Notes: a model not told the origin generated them from the sequence alone. Positions 1 through 12,280 are shown, numbered from the stretch's first letter. The stretch: 64,000 nt of DNA from Aulostomus chinensis (GCA_037954235.1 JBBMOA010000021.1:21153125-21217124); one strand, 5' to 3'. Numbers and translations: made by a program.

Positions 1-32
1 TGCTGCTGCTACTACTACTACTACTACTACCT
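1..32. repeat. Trinucleotide microsatellite (TGC then ACT)
   Basis: The window opens with a short TGC run followed by about seven ACT/CTA units. It is cut by the window edge, so its true length is unknown. Confidence 0.8.
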
Positions 33-180
33 CTACTTCTTTGTACATGTTATGTTGTAATTGTTTGAATGAATTATAACACAGTAACTCTTTTCTTCCC
101 AAGCAAAAGCTTCTTCAATCACTCAAGGGTAGAGTAACGACTGAACGTTCCTCTGGTTCTTAATCTGCTGTAATCTGCTC

Positions 181-183
<3 letters not shown>

Positions 184-226
<43 letters not shown>
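184..226. repeat. (TG)n microsatellite
   Basis: About 21 uninterrupted TG units. It creates spurious Cys-Val and Thr-His reading frames on both strands. Confidence 0.95.
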
Positions 227-228
<2 letters not shown>

Positions 229-1973
229 CTAGATGGACCGATATAAACATGTATATTCATACACACACAACACAACACATACATACATATTTGAATATAT
301 ATATAGAAATGCATATACATAACAACATACTATATATATACATATTCATATCTATATATAGATATATATGTACATGCACACACAAACACAAACACACACA
401 CCAACAAGTCTGATGTCTGCAGCCTCACTACAAGAAAACCTACTCAGCGCTGCAGGTTGCTGGGATGCGCACGTCCCCAGGTGTGGACGAGTTCCCATGA
501 ATTCTCAAGTTGTTGAACAAACTTGCACTCCTGTAATGTAACGCGTCTGAGCTGTCAGAGTCCAGTCCATCAAGCAGGCTGCACAACAGCTAGCAGTGTA
601 AGAACTGCTTCGATTAAGTCTGTCATACTTCCCAAGGAGAGTACGTTCATAAGGGTTAGTTACTGCTTAGTTAATGGTTAGTAAACAATCAGAGGGCGTG
701 CAAGGACAGAGTTGTGCAGCCCTGAAAGAGCGAGACCCTCTACTCACTATACACACTACTGTATTTTTCCTGCAGTTGGTGAAACGGAGAGGAAAATGGA
801 GACAACTAGGGACTAGGGTGGAAAAGAGGAAGAAGAACTTTTAAAAGTGAATTATGTGCATTTTTGACTGAGCACAAAACATGATCAGAATGTCTTGACA
901 GATTCAGGACCACATCATAAATGGGTTATTAATCTGTTAATAATAAATATACAGACAGACACATACATCCTGTAGAGTGAGTTTTATACTTCACTACTGT
1001 TTTAGTACACAAGGATGAAGACAGCAGCTGGTGTCTCTGTGCAGCAGCACCCGACAGTGCTCTCTGGAGGAGAGCAGGGGGAAGGAGCGCCACATGTCCC
1101 TGTGTTCTACACGACTGGCGTGCTGACATCAGTCTGGATGGAAGGAACAGCGCCTGTGATGTCATTCACTTGAAAGAGAAACGGCCACCCACTGGGGCAA
1201 GGCCGATGTGTTCATGTTACAGGTCGTGAAAATAAAACTCACACTAGTGTTTCCAGTTTCTGGCTTCTCTCCTCTTACTATGCAGCACCAACAGTGAGTT
1301 GAAAAACTACACATCGCTGCCCCCATTTGGTCACACGTGGAAGTGCACAGGCTTCACTATCATTGTGACATAATACTGGCACACTTCTTCTGCGTGATGT
1401 GTACACTCTTGGCCAACAGGAAGTGAAATCAGCCAAGTGTTTTGCAGTTCTAAGAGTAGATCCTGAGACCTGGCATGGACTGGCATATGGAAAGATCATG
1501 TTTTACGAGCTCTGACTCAAGTGGAACTCGAGGGGAACAATACCAGCCCTGCCTCTCTGTCAGACTTTCCAAAAAGACTGAAATGGTGACGGAGTTTTTA
1601 AAACATAATCACCCCAACAAACTAGAGTTTCATATTTCACACGATAAATCGGTAAAATAAAAAATGCTCAGGAAGCTGAGGTGACCACTCCTCCCAAGAG
1701 CAACAGCTGCTGACGCTGGAGCTCAGAGTGAAGCTCTCAATCAACACCACAACCACTGAGACTGTGTGAGCTTTTATGATGCACGTAATCCTGCTCCAAC
1801 CAAGACTACAAGACTGTCACTCCATTTCTTAAATGTTTCTGATGTTTCCTGAAGCCTCCAATGTTCTAAAGGAAGGCAGACAGATTTCAAAGCTTTCATA
1901 AGTCCCACCATCACTGCAGTCATATGGGCCGCAGATGTAGTGTGATTGATTATATATGCATGTGTGTGTGTGA
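227..1973. other. Non-coding, no gene recognised
   Basis: Bases 260-400 are a degenerate CA/TA-rich tract. The rest is ordinary mixed-composition sequence. The short open frames here lack splice support or any recognisable domain. Confidence 0.5.
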
Positions 1974-1981
1974 GTGTGTGT

Positions 1982-3044
1982 CAGGGTTCCTACAAGTTTC
2001 AACAAGTCAAATTTAAGACCTTTTAAGACCTTTTTAAGACTTTTTGAATGAAATCTTAGACCTATTTGTGACACCATCTGATGGCTTTAGGTCATCAAAG
2101 GAATGGAGGGATGTGCTTCCCTCACACAAAGTGCTTGTTGTGGTGCTGAACCAAGTGGATCGATACATGAAAAAAGAGTCTCCAATGACGCATGGCAGCA
2201 CCGAGCAATGTGAAAAAAGACAGATACAGAATTCTCAATTTCACCATTTATTTTGGCATTGACAAATGAACACTGCCACTCTCTTTCCCTACAGAGAAGG
2301 CAACTGGAGTAGGGGAGTGAATTCAAAAGTAATAATAATAATATAAATTTTAAAAAGTAAAAATTAGTGTGCATATCAGTGACATTTGTTGTATTGCGGT
2401 CCAGGGAACCTGGGCAGCGGTAGCGGAGACCTGCTCGCTGGAGGAGGTCGAGGCGTGGCAGCAGGTGCTGGGTCCGCTGGAGATTTCAGATATCTGGCTC
2501 GATGCAGCCTCTTACGCGTGTCTCATGTTTACCGGACGTCGCGTGCGACTCCAGGGCCGTCATCCCTCATGTTCCCACTTGAACATTTTTTTTGCACAAA
2601 GTGCAGTGGGCTTCGTGCGGATTTCCAGTCACTCTTTTCAGCCAGCATTTGAATTCTTTTCTGTCCAGCCACAGATCATTGAATCGGTATTCGCCCATTT
2701 TAGATACCTGATCAGACTCACCGCGCATCCACCACATGCAACCTGCTCGACTTTCTGTGCGACACGGAACTCTGACCACACAGATGTGATACGCAGCGTT
2801 TGGATTTCTCCTTTTATTGGTTCCACCTTAAATAATTTGTCGTTTATGTGGTTGAACTGATTTCATTGTCGGACACTCCTGCAGGAACATTTTTAACACG
2901 GTAGATCCAACGTAATGTCAATTTAAGACTTGCACCTCATTTTTAAGACCTACTACCAAAATTTAAGACTTTTTAAGGGCCCTTAAATTTCAGATTGTTG
3001 AATTTTAGACTTTTAAGACTTTTTAAGACAGTGTGGGAACCATG
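1982..3044. mobile_element. hAT-like DNA transposon, non-autonomous, with a BED-finger remnant
   Basis: The ends form imperfect inverted repeats: left CAGGGTTCCTACA, right (read in reverse) CATGGTTCCCACA. Both are followed inward by many copies of AAGACCTTTTTAAGAC, a phrase I associate with an abundant fish repeat. An 8-bp GTGTGTGT flanks each end (1,974-1,981 and 3,045-3,052), the duplication length expected of hAT elements, but because the target is a TG microsatellite this is weak proof. Minus-strand bases 2,779-2,567 encode a fragment with the pattern EFKCWL, then CTLCKK, resembling the amino-terminal BED-type zinc finger of hAT-derived fish proteins. No full transposase frame remains, so the copy cannot move by itself. 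Confidence 0.7.
2567..2779 (-). pseudogene. BED-type zinc-finger fragment inside the hAT element
   Basis: The 70-residue minus-strand frame ends with RFNDLWL, EFKCWLKRV, NPHEAHCTLCKK. This resembles the aromatic and first Cys-Cys part of a BED finger. The His half of the finger is absent and the frame ends after CKKNVQVGT. It is a transposon-derived fragment rather than a host gene. Confidence 0.45.
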
Positions 3045-3073
3045 GTGTGTGTGTGTGTGTGTGTGTGTGTGTG
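3041..3073. repeat. (TG)n microsatellite at the hAT right end
   Basis: About 14 TG units directly abut the right end of the hAT element. The left end also lies in TG repeats, so the element appears to have landed inside a microsatellite. Confidence 0.85.
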
Positions 3074-4409
3074 GACAGCTCAATGCAGCTGTCCATTTCT
3101 GGTTTTCTCTCAGTTCAGGATTCACTGAAGTGGCACTCAGCAAAGGAGTTAGTCTTTGTCCACATTTTGCCCTTTGTGTTGATAAATGCATGAAAATATG
3201 AAATATATAACCTTATGGTGTATAAACGACTTTTTTATTTTCGCAGAGATACAGCAAGCAAAAGTTTCCAAAGAGACAAGCAGCAGCAATAACTGAACGC
3301 ACAGTGAGCACATGTCTGAGAGCCATTGTGAATATGCACGAGTCAGTGAAAGGCTGCTGGTCTACGCTCTGCTGGGATTTCTGTATTTTACATCATCCGA
3401 AGCAGCTTCATCACAAACGCAGTGCTGGGTCGACTGTGACCATGCAGCAGCTCTCTGCTGGTGAGGGTGTCAGATACTACATGGGAGGGTCACGTATGTT
3501 CATCACTCACGTGTGCTGTGAGATGGTGAGAAGGGAAGGGAGGAGGAGGAGCGGTACACACTTCTCTAATTTAACAGCGTTCCAGCTTTAACAAGTGCAT
3601 CAATGGCCATTAAACTTCAGCAAACACTGTAATATGACCAAATGTGAACGTGTCATCTCCACGACAGCCACCTGCGTGTGGGGGAGACGATGAGAAAGCT
3701 GGCACCAACTCTTCATGCCACCACTCAGTCACGGGTCACAGTCCGGCAACACCCCCAGACTAGTGATCAGAGCCGGGGGGTTGGGGGGTCCCTCCTGCTG
3801 CGGCGAGTCACCGTCACCCCTGCAGGGACAAGTGCTTCAGGACGTCCGTATAAACTGGTTAGCCAGCTGCTCAGATCGGAACCAGGTAGTGGTATGAGTC
3901 ACATGGTTAAAGGTTAACTTGATGTAGAAACGGGGGATGCGCCCATTGCTAGGGACCAGAATCACATGGTTTCCATCTTGCCCAGCTTGACTAGTGACTG
4001 ACCAGTCAGTGTCACATGTTTCCAATTCCTGTCTAGTCACTTGTCACGTTGTGATGCATCACCAGGAATGACGGCAAGTCTTTTTTTGTCTTTAAGGCAT
4101 TGATCTGCACAGAACATGAAAACTTCACATGGATGGCACAGAATATCTGATCAATTTTCAAAATAAAACACCACGTGCAGGCAGAAACAAACCTGACGTA
4201 GAAATTGGACCAAGGACCAAAGTTCTGAAGTCAGAACGCGGCAAAGTTGTTTTATTGTTTTTTTTTTAAGATTTAATATTCAGTTTTTTTCTCAGACAGA
4301 ACATCGGAGTCAGCAGTAATGGGTATGAGCAGGTCCCACGATAATAACAGTATAAATAATCATCACACATTTCAAAGATCCAAGGCTGCTTTGTAAAAGA
4401 GAAAGGAAA
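3074..4409. other. Non-coding, no gene recognised
   Basis: Mixed sequence with a G-rich patch near 3,770-3,800 and a T/A-rich patch near 4,250-4,275. No exon with good splice sites and a recognisable protein was found. Confidence 0.5.
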
Positions 4410-5926
4410 TTAAAGCTGCAAGCAGCGTTGTTAGGGCCTGAGCCCCCGCGCGGCCTACGGCCGCGTCCTTGACACCGGCCCGAATCCAACGGTGTAATCG
4501 GCAAATCCCTAGGCCTTGTAGTTTAGGAGATACAAGCCTCAGTTCGCTGCACAGTGTGACTGCAGAGCTGAGAGCCGGCCATTTAAGAGCCCCTCCCTTC
4601 TCTGCTCGCTCTCTGCCATCTCTGTCAGAGTGGAGAGCAGAGGAGGATTTGGCAGTTTTACTGACAAACACAGTCATAACTCTGCATATGTTGGTCAAAA
4701 GTGTAATGTAAAGACATCAGTTCGTAGAGTTTTTTTCTCAGGAATTCAATGGTGTGTTTTCTGAAGGTGTGAGTGTTTTAGTTTAGAAGCTACAAGTGTT
4801 TGTTTGAGAGTATGTACATGAGGGCAGAGAAGTGCCAATTGTGGTTTCCATGACTACAGTAAACAAATCTCTGCCATCTCTGTCAGAGCTGAGAGCAGAG
4901 CTGCCAGCTGGCCCTTTAAGAACCCCTCCCCCGCTGCACTTTCTTTGATCTGTGCTAGAGTGGAGAGAGTGGAGGATTAAGAGAAATGTAGTGTGTAAAA
5001 GTTGAATAACTCGGCCTACGTTGGTGGAAAGTAACACAAAATACCATATTTTTGTAGGGATTTTTGTCAGGAATACAGTGATATGTTTTTAAAAGCTGTG
5101 CGATGTATGGTATAGACGTGAGAAGCATTTGTTCGAGAGTATGTACCATGAGAGGACACGGCCTCCCCATTGACTTCCATTGTAAGCGTGAAACGTGTCT
5201 CCCCCACTTTGAGGGCTTATAAAATCCAAACCGAGCGCGTAGTATATTAGCCTTTAAAGATTTTTGAAGAGCACAGTTGGGAGAGTAATGTGTGAAAGTT
5301 TGGAAGCCCTGGCATTTACGGTTTAGGAGGAGATAGATTTTGTTCGGGGAGTAAAAAAAGTCCTGATTTTGACAGTTTTGTCCAATTTGTGGACATTCTG
5401 TTGGAGATAGGTGAGGGGTCAGAGTGTAAGAATTGTTCGTCTTGATGAGACGAGTCCAGCAGTGTTGGTCCCATGTCTGTGGGAGTTTTGTGTGAGGAGT
5501 TATAGCGCGCGAAATTAAAAAAAATTATCTTTTTTTTGTGTGGCTCCCTAGGTGGCGCTATAGACTTTTGTGGCGTTTTTGTTTTTGATTAGTGAATGTT
5601 GAGACATACCGAACGATTGTGCCGAAATTCAGCGAATTTCATGCATGTTCAGGGGGTCAAATTAGATTATGCGCGTTATGCGCATTATGCGCATATAGCG
5701 CGCACTCATTGAGAGCAAGAACAGTATAATACCAGGTTTTGAATGGGTGTGTATGTGAAAACTGGCTCCGGGCCGTCTGGCCCAGTTGCCTCATGGGTGT
5801 TGGGGGGGCCTGGGACACTGTTTAGTGTGTGTTTTTAGTGTTTTTAGTGCTGCTAATGTGTTGCTCTGCCGAGCAAACATAATAGGGTCTTCGCCAGAAG
5901 TACCTTCTGGCTCAGGCCCTAACAAT
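4410..5926. mobile_element. Terminal-inverted-repeat element, about 1.5 kb, no coding capacity
   Basis: The left end contains GTTGTTAGGGCCTGAGCC (4,427-4,444). The right end contains its reverse complement with one mismatch (5,909-5,926). Just outside the left repeat is the small hairpin GCTGCAAGCAGC, and just inside the right one is CCAGAAG-TAC-CTTCTGG. Both phrases are familiar from a very abundant teleost repeat. Inside, the phrase CTCTGCCATCTCTGTCAGAG occurs twice (about 4,611 and 4,870), each near a run like CCCCTCCC, so the interior has been duplicated. Bases 5,665-5,703 are an alternating GCGC/ATGC tract. No transposase frame exists. The exact outer limits are uncertain by some tens of bases. 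Confidence 0.65.
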
Positions 5927-6674
5927 CTGAATAAACGCGGTGTCAGAGGCACTGTGTCACTACCCCGAGGCAGGTGGACTCTTAGGTCACCACACACCAA
6001 CGCTCCTGACAGGTGACAAACGCATTGGGATGGAACTCGTGGACAGCGTGCTGACACGACGCCATCTCTGCGTAGAAACCAGGAGAGCAGGTGTCATTCA
6101 GGACGACTCAGGGAGGAGCGAAGGAAGCTGAGCTCAACTTAGAGAGCTCTCTGCATGTGGGGTTCAGTGTGTGTTTCCCTCGTTCATCTGTGTATACGAG
6201 ACAGACTGCTGAGTGGCTCCATAATGATTCTGTCACGTCCCCATTTCATATTTTCCACCACAGGACATCTGGGCTTTGGCCCTACAGACACACTGCTGCA
6301 GGTGTCTGACGGTGTGTGTCAATCCCCACGTTCTGACATTTGCACATAAAAATAAATCCATTCATGAGACGAAAAAAGTAGAGGGTCAGCTTCTGTTCCA
6401 CTGCCGTTTATAGAGCCGATACACTGGTTAATTACCTCTGACTGGGGCCATTTAACATGTAACTGATACAATGTCTATTCCTAAAAGTGGTACTAGGGGG
6501 GAGGATGAACCAATGCTAAAATCCTCCCAGGACCAAATTTTACCCCAAAATTTCCTTTCACATACACATCACACTTGTGTTTATTGGTCTGCAAACACAA
6601 TCATTAAAGTAGCTGTGTATCCAGCCTGATCTCTGGTTTACAGCAACAAACACTTTTTATGATTAAATTACATC
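5927..6674. other. Non-coding, no gene recognised
   Basis: Ordinary sequence between two repeats. The short frames have no domain or splice support. Confidence 0.5.
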
Positions 6675-6683
6675 ATCAGAATG

Positions 6684-7016
6684 GGGCGGCCCGGTGGAGC
6701 AGTGGTCCTCCCTGTGGCCCCCCACTGTGGTTCCTGCTGGGTTCTCTCCAGTACTCCAGCTTCCTCCACAGTCCAAAGACATCAAGAGGGACCAGGTTAA
6801 TCCAGACTCTAAATTGACCGTAGGCGTGGCTGGGAGAGCCAATGGTTGTCTGTCTCTATGTGTTGGCCCTGCCATGGACTGGTGACCTGTCCAGGGGGAA
6901 GGCTGCCGGGATAGGCTCCACCCCCACCACCCTCAACAGGAGGAGAGGGAGAACATGGAGGGATGGATGGATGGATGGATGGATGGATGGAGGGATGATG
7001 GATGGATGGATGGATA
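6684..7016 (+). mobile_element. SINE-like interspersed repeat with (GGAT)n tail, copy 1
   Basis: It starts GGGGCGGCCCGGTGG, carries the familiar teleost phrases CACAGTCCAAAGACAT, CTCTAAATTG, CCATGGACTGGTGACCTGTC and GGGATAGGCTCC, and ends in a GGAT tail. It is flanked by the direct repeat ATCAGAATG (6,675-6,683 and 7,017-7,025), a target-site duplication that marks it as an insertion. The tRNA-like head known from longer copies is mostly missing. Related pieces occur at 13,094, 27,546 and 35,137. Confidence 0.8.
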
Positions 7017-7025
7017 ATCAGAATG

Positions 7026-8428
7026 TGAGCTTGTGATCTTAGACCAATCATGAACCAAATCAATTCCAAGTCAAGCTAAAGCCCATGATATGAGCTAAAC
7101 ATGAAGAGTGTCAGGTCTTGACTGCACTCAGCCAGCCACGCCTCGACCATCTCATGTAACCAAACGCTTGCCTGCCAGTCAGCCATGAAGCACCCAGACA
7201 GGCTCAGATCACCCCTGTTTCAGGAGGGGAAGCCTTTTCCTCTGGATGCTCCTTTTATTCTGCAAATCCTGCATTTATGGTCAGGTTTTGAAACTTAAAC
7301 TGCCGATCCACTCCAGAGCGGCGTGCACTGACATGCATGCTTCATGCGCCGCTCCTGTGATTTGTTCCACAGGACAGTCAATGAAGTGGAAATGGGTTTG
7401 TTCAGCAGCCGCATGCAGGTCTCTCGCACTGAGAGTCAAGTGTTCTTGGAATCAAAGCAACGTTTCTCTTAATGCCTGCATACGTTTACACGCTTTTCTT
7501 TTCATTGTGAGCAGGTTGAACTGAATGTGGAGCCAGTTATTGTGTAAGAGCAGTTTTGTGTTGACTTCTTCTGAGTGTGTGAGGGAGCAGGACAGTCATA
7601 TCAGCCAGTGAGCACATTTTAAAAACCAGAAGTCGACACAAGTGTTTTGTCTGCTCAGTTCCTTTTTTGGCAGACAGCTGAGCACGAGTCATGGGAGACG
7701 TGAGAAATGATATGGAGTCGGTTTCAGTTTCCCTCTGGCGTTGGACGTTACCACAACCATTTTGGCTGCTGGTGACATGGCCAGGGTTAAGAGGGCTTGT
7801 CCTCAGGCTTCTTCATTCAGACACAAGCAGAACATGAGACGGCTCCCTACACATTTCTGACACCTGATACCCACGGATGTCAGAACCACGGAACTCCTAC
7901 TCCACCTATCTGCATTTCCTCTGACACACACAGTGGACACAGTCGCAAGACACTGCTGCCCAGCAGACGCCCTGCAATGATACTGCTGTCACAAAGCTTT
8001 CAGTAGCGTCATTTAAGTTTCAGTGAGTTTAAAGTGCACAACAACATTCAATGTGATAAATAAAATTCATTCCATTTGGGGAAAACAAGCTTCTTCTCCC
8101 GATGTGATAGAAACACTGTCAGTGCAGCAGCCAATAGCGGAGTGTTTCTGACACAAGGTATAAATGGAGCAACACACATTTAACCAATCAGCATCCTCCA
8201 ATCTGAGGCCTCAAGGGTGCTGAATATACCACCACAGGCAGAGAACTCAGCGGTGGAGTCGGGACACCTGATATTACTCACAGTGATGAGCATGTGCACT
8301 CAAAACACAGACGAAACCAACAAAATCCATTTGAGATTCCATTTTGAGACTTTACACATCAAGGAGTTCAGCCCAGATCGACCTGATGTGGAGAGAGACA
8401 GTCGCGACTATAGAAGGGGAACTAGACA
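7026..8428. other. Non-coding, no gene recognised
   Basis: No convincing exon or repeat was recognised. Confidence 0.5.
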
Positions 8429-8520
8429 GCCATGATTAGCTCAGTTGGTAGACCGTCTGGCTCAGGCCCTGAGACAGTGAGTCCTCTGCAGAGACCGCAG
8501 GTTTGACTCCCACCGGTGGC
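8429..8520 (+). repeat. tRNA-like sequence, probable tRNA pseudogene or SINE head
   Basis: It has an A-box match (TAGCTCAGTTGG, near 8,436) and a B-box match with one mismatch (GGTTTGACTCC, near 8,500), spaced as in a tRNA. The outer bases GCCA and TGGC can pair. The anticodon-like loop lacks the conserved T33 and the anticodon stem is imperfect, so it is probably not a functional tRNA. Confidence 0.5.
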
Positions 8521-9726
8521 TTTTAGCTGCATGTGACTCCACATTCTGTCTCTCTAGCTGGATACACTCATGCTGACGCTGAATTTGGACCCTTTTTGTG
8601 GCTATATTTGATATTAGCATAAGACATCATCCACCAACTTATGGACTATCTGGCTATTTTGTCTTAACAGTGTGTTTGCTAACACTCTCTTCATCTTTCA
8701 TCCCTTTAGTCTCTTTTGGTCAGTAAATAGGATGGCTATGTCACAGAGCTCTGGTCGGCTCCCTCAAGCTGCTGAATGAAACGGACTTAATACGTCACAG
8801 TGGTTTCAGACCAATTAAAAAGTTAAACTCTCCAGCCACAGGTGTCCGCTCTCTGTATGTGGGTGTTTCTTTCTGCACTTCTGATTCTACACTCCATTTT
8901 GTTCACAAACAGTTTTTATAGCAATGATGGCTGAAAGCCAAAATGACTCACAGCTAAATGTGTAAGTAGCCCACCACACGCTGCTGACCTACAGATGGAA
9001 AACCCCATGACTACCAGCACCAAACCAGAGAACCCGGGGGGGGGGGGGGGGACGACGACATCACACTTCATGCTGTTCTCCAAAACTTCTTTCAGCTGCT
9101 GGAAAATTGTCACCAATATAAATCCTGCATGCTATCAGTCTAGTCACCAGCAGCTCTCTATTTATGTGCAGAACATTAAAAACAAATACATTATTATATA
9201 CTGTGAGATGAAGTGAAACAGAGATTAAAGCTACAGAGAAACTAGGGGAGTTCTTCACATGTTGGATGCAGGACTCCTGAAAACAAATAACTGATTCAAC
9301 ACACAGATCATTTCCAGGATTGTGCTAACAGAAACGTTCTCTGTCTGACATGTAAGGACACGCCCTCCTCATGGGTGTGGCGTGTAAGCAACTAACAACT
9401 GCAGCCAACATCCCATGCAGGACTGGCAGGGGAGGCTGCAGACATGGAGGCCAGGCAGCAGCAGGTCGAGTGGATGCCAGCGCCCAGTTGGTGTCCATGT
9501 GCTGACTGCTAGGCTCCAAATAAAGCACAGGTCAGCACATGATACCCAGCGTGCATGCCTTTAAAATATGAATACACACACGCACGCACGCAAACTTGAT
9601 GCTGGGTCAGGACTTGAATTTAAGACTTAACTTCATCTACATCATACTAACCCACTGTGACCAGATCATATGCATACCAGTATCTATACCTTACAAGCCT
9701 CTTTACATACACACATTTTACAGATG
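8521..9726. other. Non-coding, with a 16-base poly-G run
   Basis: A homopolymer G tract lies at 9,036-9,051. No gene recognised. Confidence 0.5.
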
Positions 9727-9734
9727 GTCTAAGA

Positions 9735-10977
9735 CAGGGGTGGGCAAACTTTTTGGCTCAGGGGCCACTTGGACTTTCAAAAATTGACAGAAGGGCCGGG
9801 CCAGCACCCGATGCAAACGTATCAAACATAAACAAAAAAAAGCATGAAAGTGTTAATTCTTACATTCACTCTTAGTGGGAACAGTGTTGTTGATCACCCT
9901 TTTTTGCCAGTGCATCGAAGTCTGGTGTTGGTTTTGTTGTGGCAAGAACAGATCTGAGGTGTCCATCACTCAGCTGGGATCTGTGGGGTGCTCTGTTGGT
10001 GTTCATCACACTACAAGTCTGGTCACACACATAAGTAGAGCCAAACATCACCAGCATCCTCTGTGCCATCTTCTGGTCGTTTGGAAATGTGGCTGCGCTT
10101 AATGAACACTGGAGATAAATCAGCTCCAACTGCAACTCCTGGGGCGCTGTTTCAGGGTCGTGTGTGAAGGGACATGACACCAGCTGAAGTGACTGGTCAA
10201 TTTTGTCAAAAGCACCGAGCAGGGAACCGCCGGCAGAATTCTTTGTGCAGGTCGTCCGGTGATTTCTTGTATTTTTTTCACATGTCAAGGAGCCAGTGTG
10301 GGGAAATGAGCGAATGACTTGTTCACGCAATTATCTCGAACACACGCGAGACCACGAGATCCCGCAGTAAAACAACAACAGCTTACTTTGATTCTTCGAC
10401 GAGGAAGAACTGTTTGTCTGGCCATCTATCCAATTTTCTGCTTCTCCCATGGGTACGTTTGCTTGTCAGTCACCCTTTGATCAACTGCCTGTTGACCTGA
10501 TGTCATCGGTTATGACGTAATGTTTATGTGAAGTTGTGATCAGCTATATATGACCTGCGTAGTGTTTTATTTTGAAAGGGGCGGAAGTATATTATGTTGA
10601 TTCTGTGTCTGATTTCCTGTCTGGTGCAATCTGGTCTGTTGAGCTTGACGCGATTTAGCAAAAGCTCCATCAAAAATTGAACTGCTACGCATTGATAGTG
10701 CTGCGGCGCGGAGACACGCTGCTGGGACGCTGTTAAGACGTGACATTAGAGTGGCGGCGATCAGCTCCGTGACCGCGGCACAGCCGTTCTGTGGCGCTTT
10801 GACATAAGCCGAATGCAGCACCTCGTGGGATGCCCGGCATTCCAGGACAAGGTCAAATGAATGCAGTCATAATTATGATATGATTTAATTTGGGCAATTC
10901 TGTCAATTTCTGGCGGGCCGAATTAAAAAGGCCAACGGGCCGGATGTGGCCCACGGGCCGTAGTTTGCCCACCTGTG
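9735..10977. mobile_element. hAT-family DNA transposon with decayed transposase
   Basis: The left end CAGGGGTGGGCAAAC and the right end (read in reverse, CACAGGTGGGCAAAC) are the classic hAT/Charlie-type inverted termini. Flanking 8-bp repeats GTCTAAGA (9,727-9,734) and GTCTATGT (10,978-10,985) match at six of eight positions, as expected for an aged hAT target-site duplication. The interior encodes a minus-strand transposase carboxy-terminal fragment (separate entry). At 1.24 kb the element is much shorter than an autonomous hAT, so it is an internally deleted relic. Confidence 0.88.
9872..10330 (-). pseudogene. hAT transposase C-terminal fragment, GTF2IRD2/Charlie-like
   Basis: The 152-residue frame contains QELQLELIYLQC, then KMAQRMLVMFGSTYVCDQTCS, NRAPHRSQLSDGHLRSVL and TPDFDALAKKGDQQHCSH. 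From memory of the family this is the dimerisation region of hAT transposases that are abundant in fish and are close to the transposon-derived tail of vertebrate GTF2IRD2. The RNase-H-like catalytic core upstream is missing, and the part before the ELQLEL motif reads as degraded sequence. It is a fragment inside the hAT element at 9,735-10,977, not a host exon. Confidence 0.8.
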
Positions 10978-10985
10978 GTCTATGT

Positions 10986-12280
10986 TTCTTGTACACAGCA
11001 AATGACATCATCAAAAACAGCTTCTAATTTATTCCAAAACACACACAACTTCATTTAAAGCTCCACAAAGAATCTGATAAACAAGATAAAGACAATAATA
11101 TGCGATATAAAGATTCCCACTCTGGACGCGGACATCTTCAGCAGTCCAACTCCTCCATCAATCAATTACTCAACTGACATGAAATTACCATGCGACCATA
11201 ATCAACACTGACAGAAACGCCAGCGCAGCCATACCGAGGGTGCGGCGGCTCCGGAGCCATGACCACGTGCAACATTTGTATTTGGGTGAATGGGGTGTCC
11301 CGAGTGGGAACACGGCTGATCCCGATAATCAACGGTGGAGTGCAGACCAGGCTCCCGTGTCGTCACTAACTATTCACAGCAGGCCAAATCAATCACATAT
11401 CCTCGAAGGGTTTTTATAGCAGCTGCTACGTGACCGTTGGTTGTTAAGAACACAGGTTGTAAACACGTTGCCTCGATACAAGGTTTTTATGAGAGGGAAA
11501 ATCTATCGGGATGTTCTCAAGTAAATGTTACTTTTTAAGTAGGTCGCAGCACTGACAGACCTTTTATTCAGCTCGGTCCAGTAAACCCCTGTTTAATACA
11601 AATAAAATAGGAGGAGGTCATTGTGTGTTTTGCATCCGTACCAAAACACGCCAGACTGAGACAATTAACACTGAGGCACACAGCGAACTGGGATGTGAGC
11701 GTACCGTTCAACGTCTGAGGAGCCAAGAACAGAGGAGGCGCTGGGGGCATGCGGGCACCAGGGCCACGGGGCTCTGTCAGAGGCTGAGACGTCCGAGATT
11801 TTCTAACAATCCCTTTCAAATCCAACACATTCTGGAGATGCTAGTCCCTGCAGAATCCCATTCATCTGTCACTGGCTGCCTAATCTCTCCTAAATCCAGA
11901 CGTAATCTTCATCACCCTCAATACGGGAACAACATCAGTAATTGCTCGAGTGAAATCACACCATTTCACTAGAATATTTTCATACTTGACGAGCCTGATG
12001 GCCTCTCGGGCAGGAGGAGGGAACGCTGGAGAAGCTACCTGCCGCCATCCTTCAGCACGCTCATGTCAGTCGTCCAAACTGCCACTTCCTCCTTACTCGA
12101 CCTGTTACTCAATCTCCACACAACCCAGATTTTGCAACCTCGATGACAAAAGAGCATTGCAATGTTCCACTTGTACATTTTCACCAAGACATTTCGAGAA
12201 CTTTTTGATGCCTGGCCTGCAAACTTCCACAGCAGACATGAAAATGAGGAATAAAAACCCACACTGATATCACAGCTCAC
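10986..12280. other. Non-coding, no gene recognised
   Basis: Probable intron or intergenic sequence of the minus-strand gene that starts at 15,488. No splice-supported exon was recognised. Confidence 0.4.

Noticed and set aside
189..413. Cys-Val, Thr-His and Tyr-Ile repeat frames in dinucleotide tracts (also near 14,400, 16,150, 29,000 and 38,400)
   Set aside because: They are translations of (CA)n, (TG)n and (TA)n microsatellites.
8429..8520. Functional tRNA gene
   Set aside because: The anticodon loop lacks T33, the anticodon stem is mismatched and the acceptor stem is incomplete.
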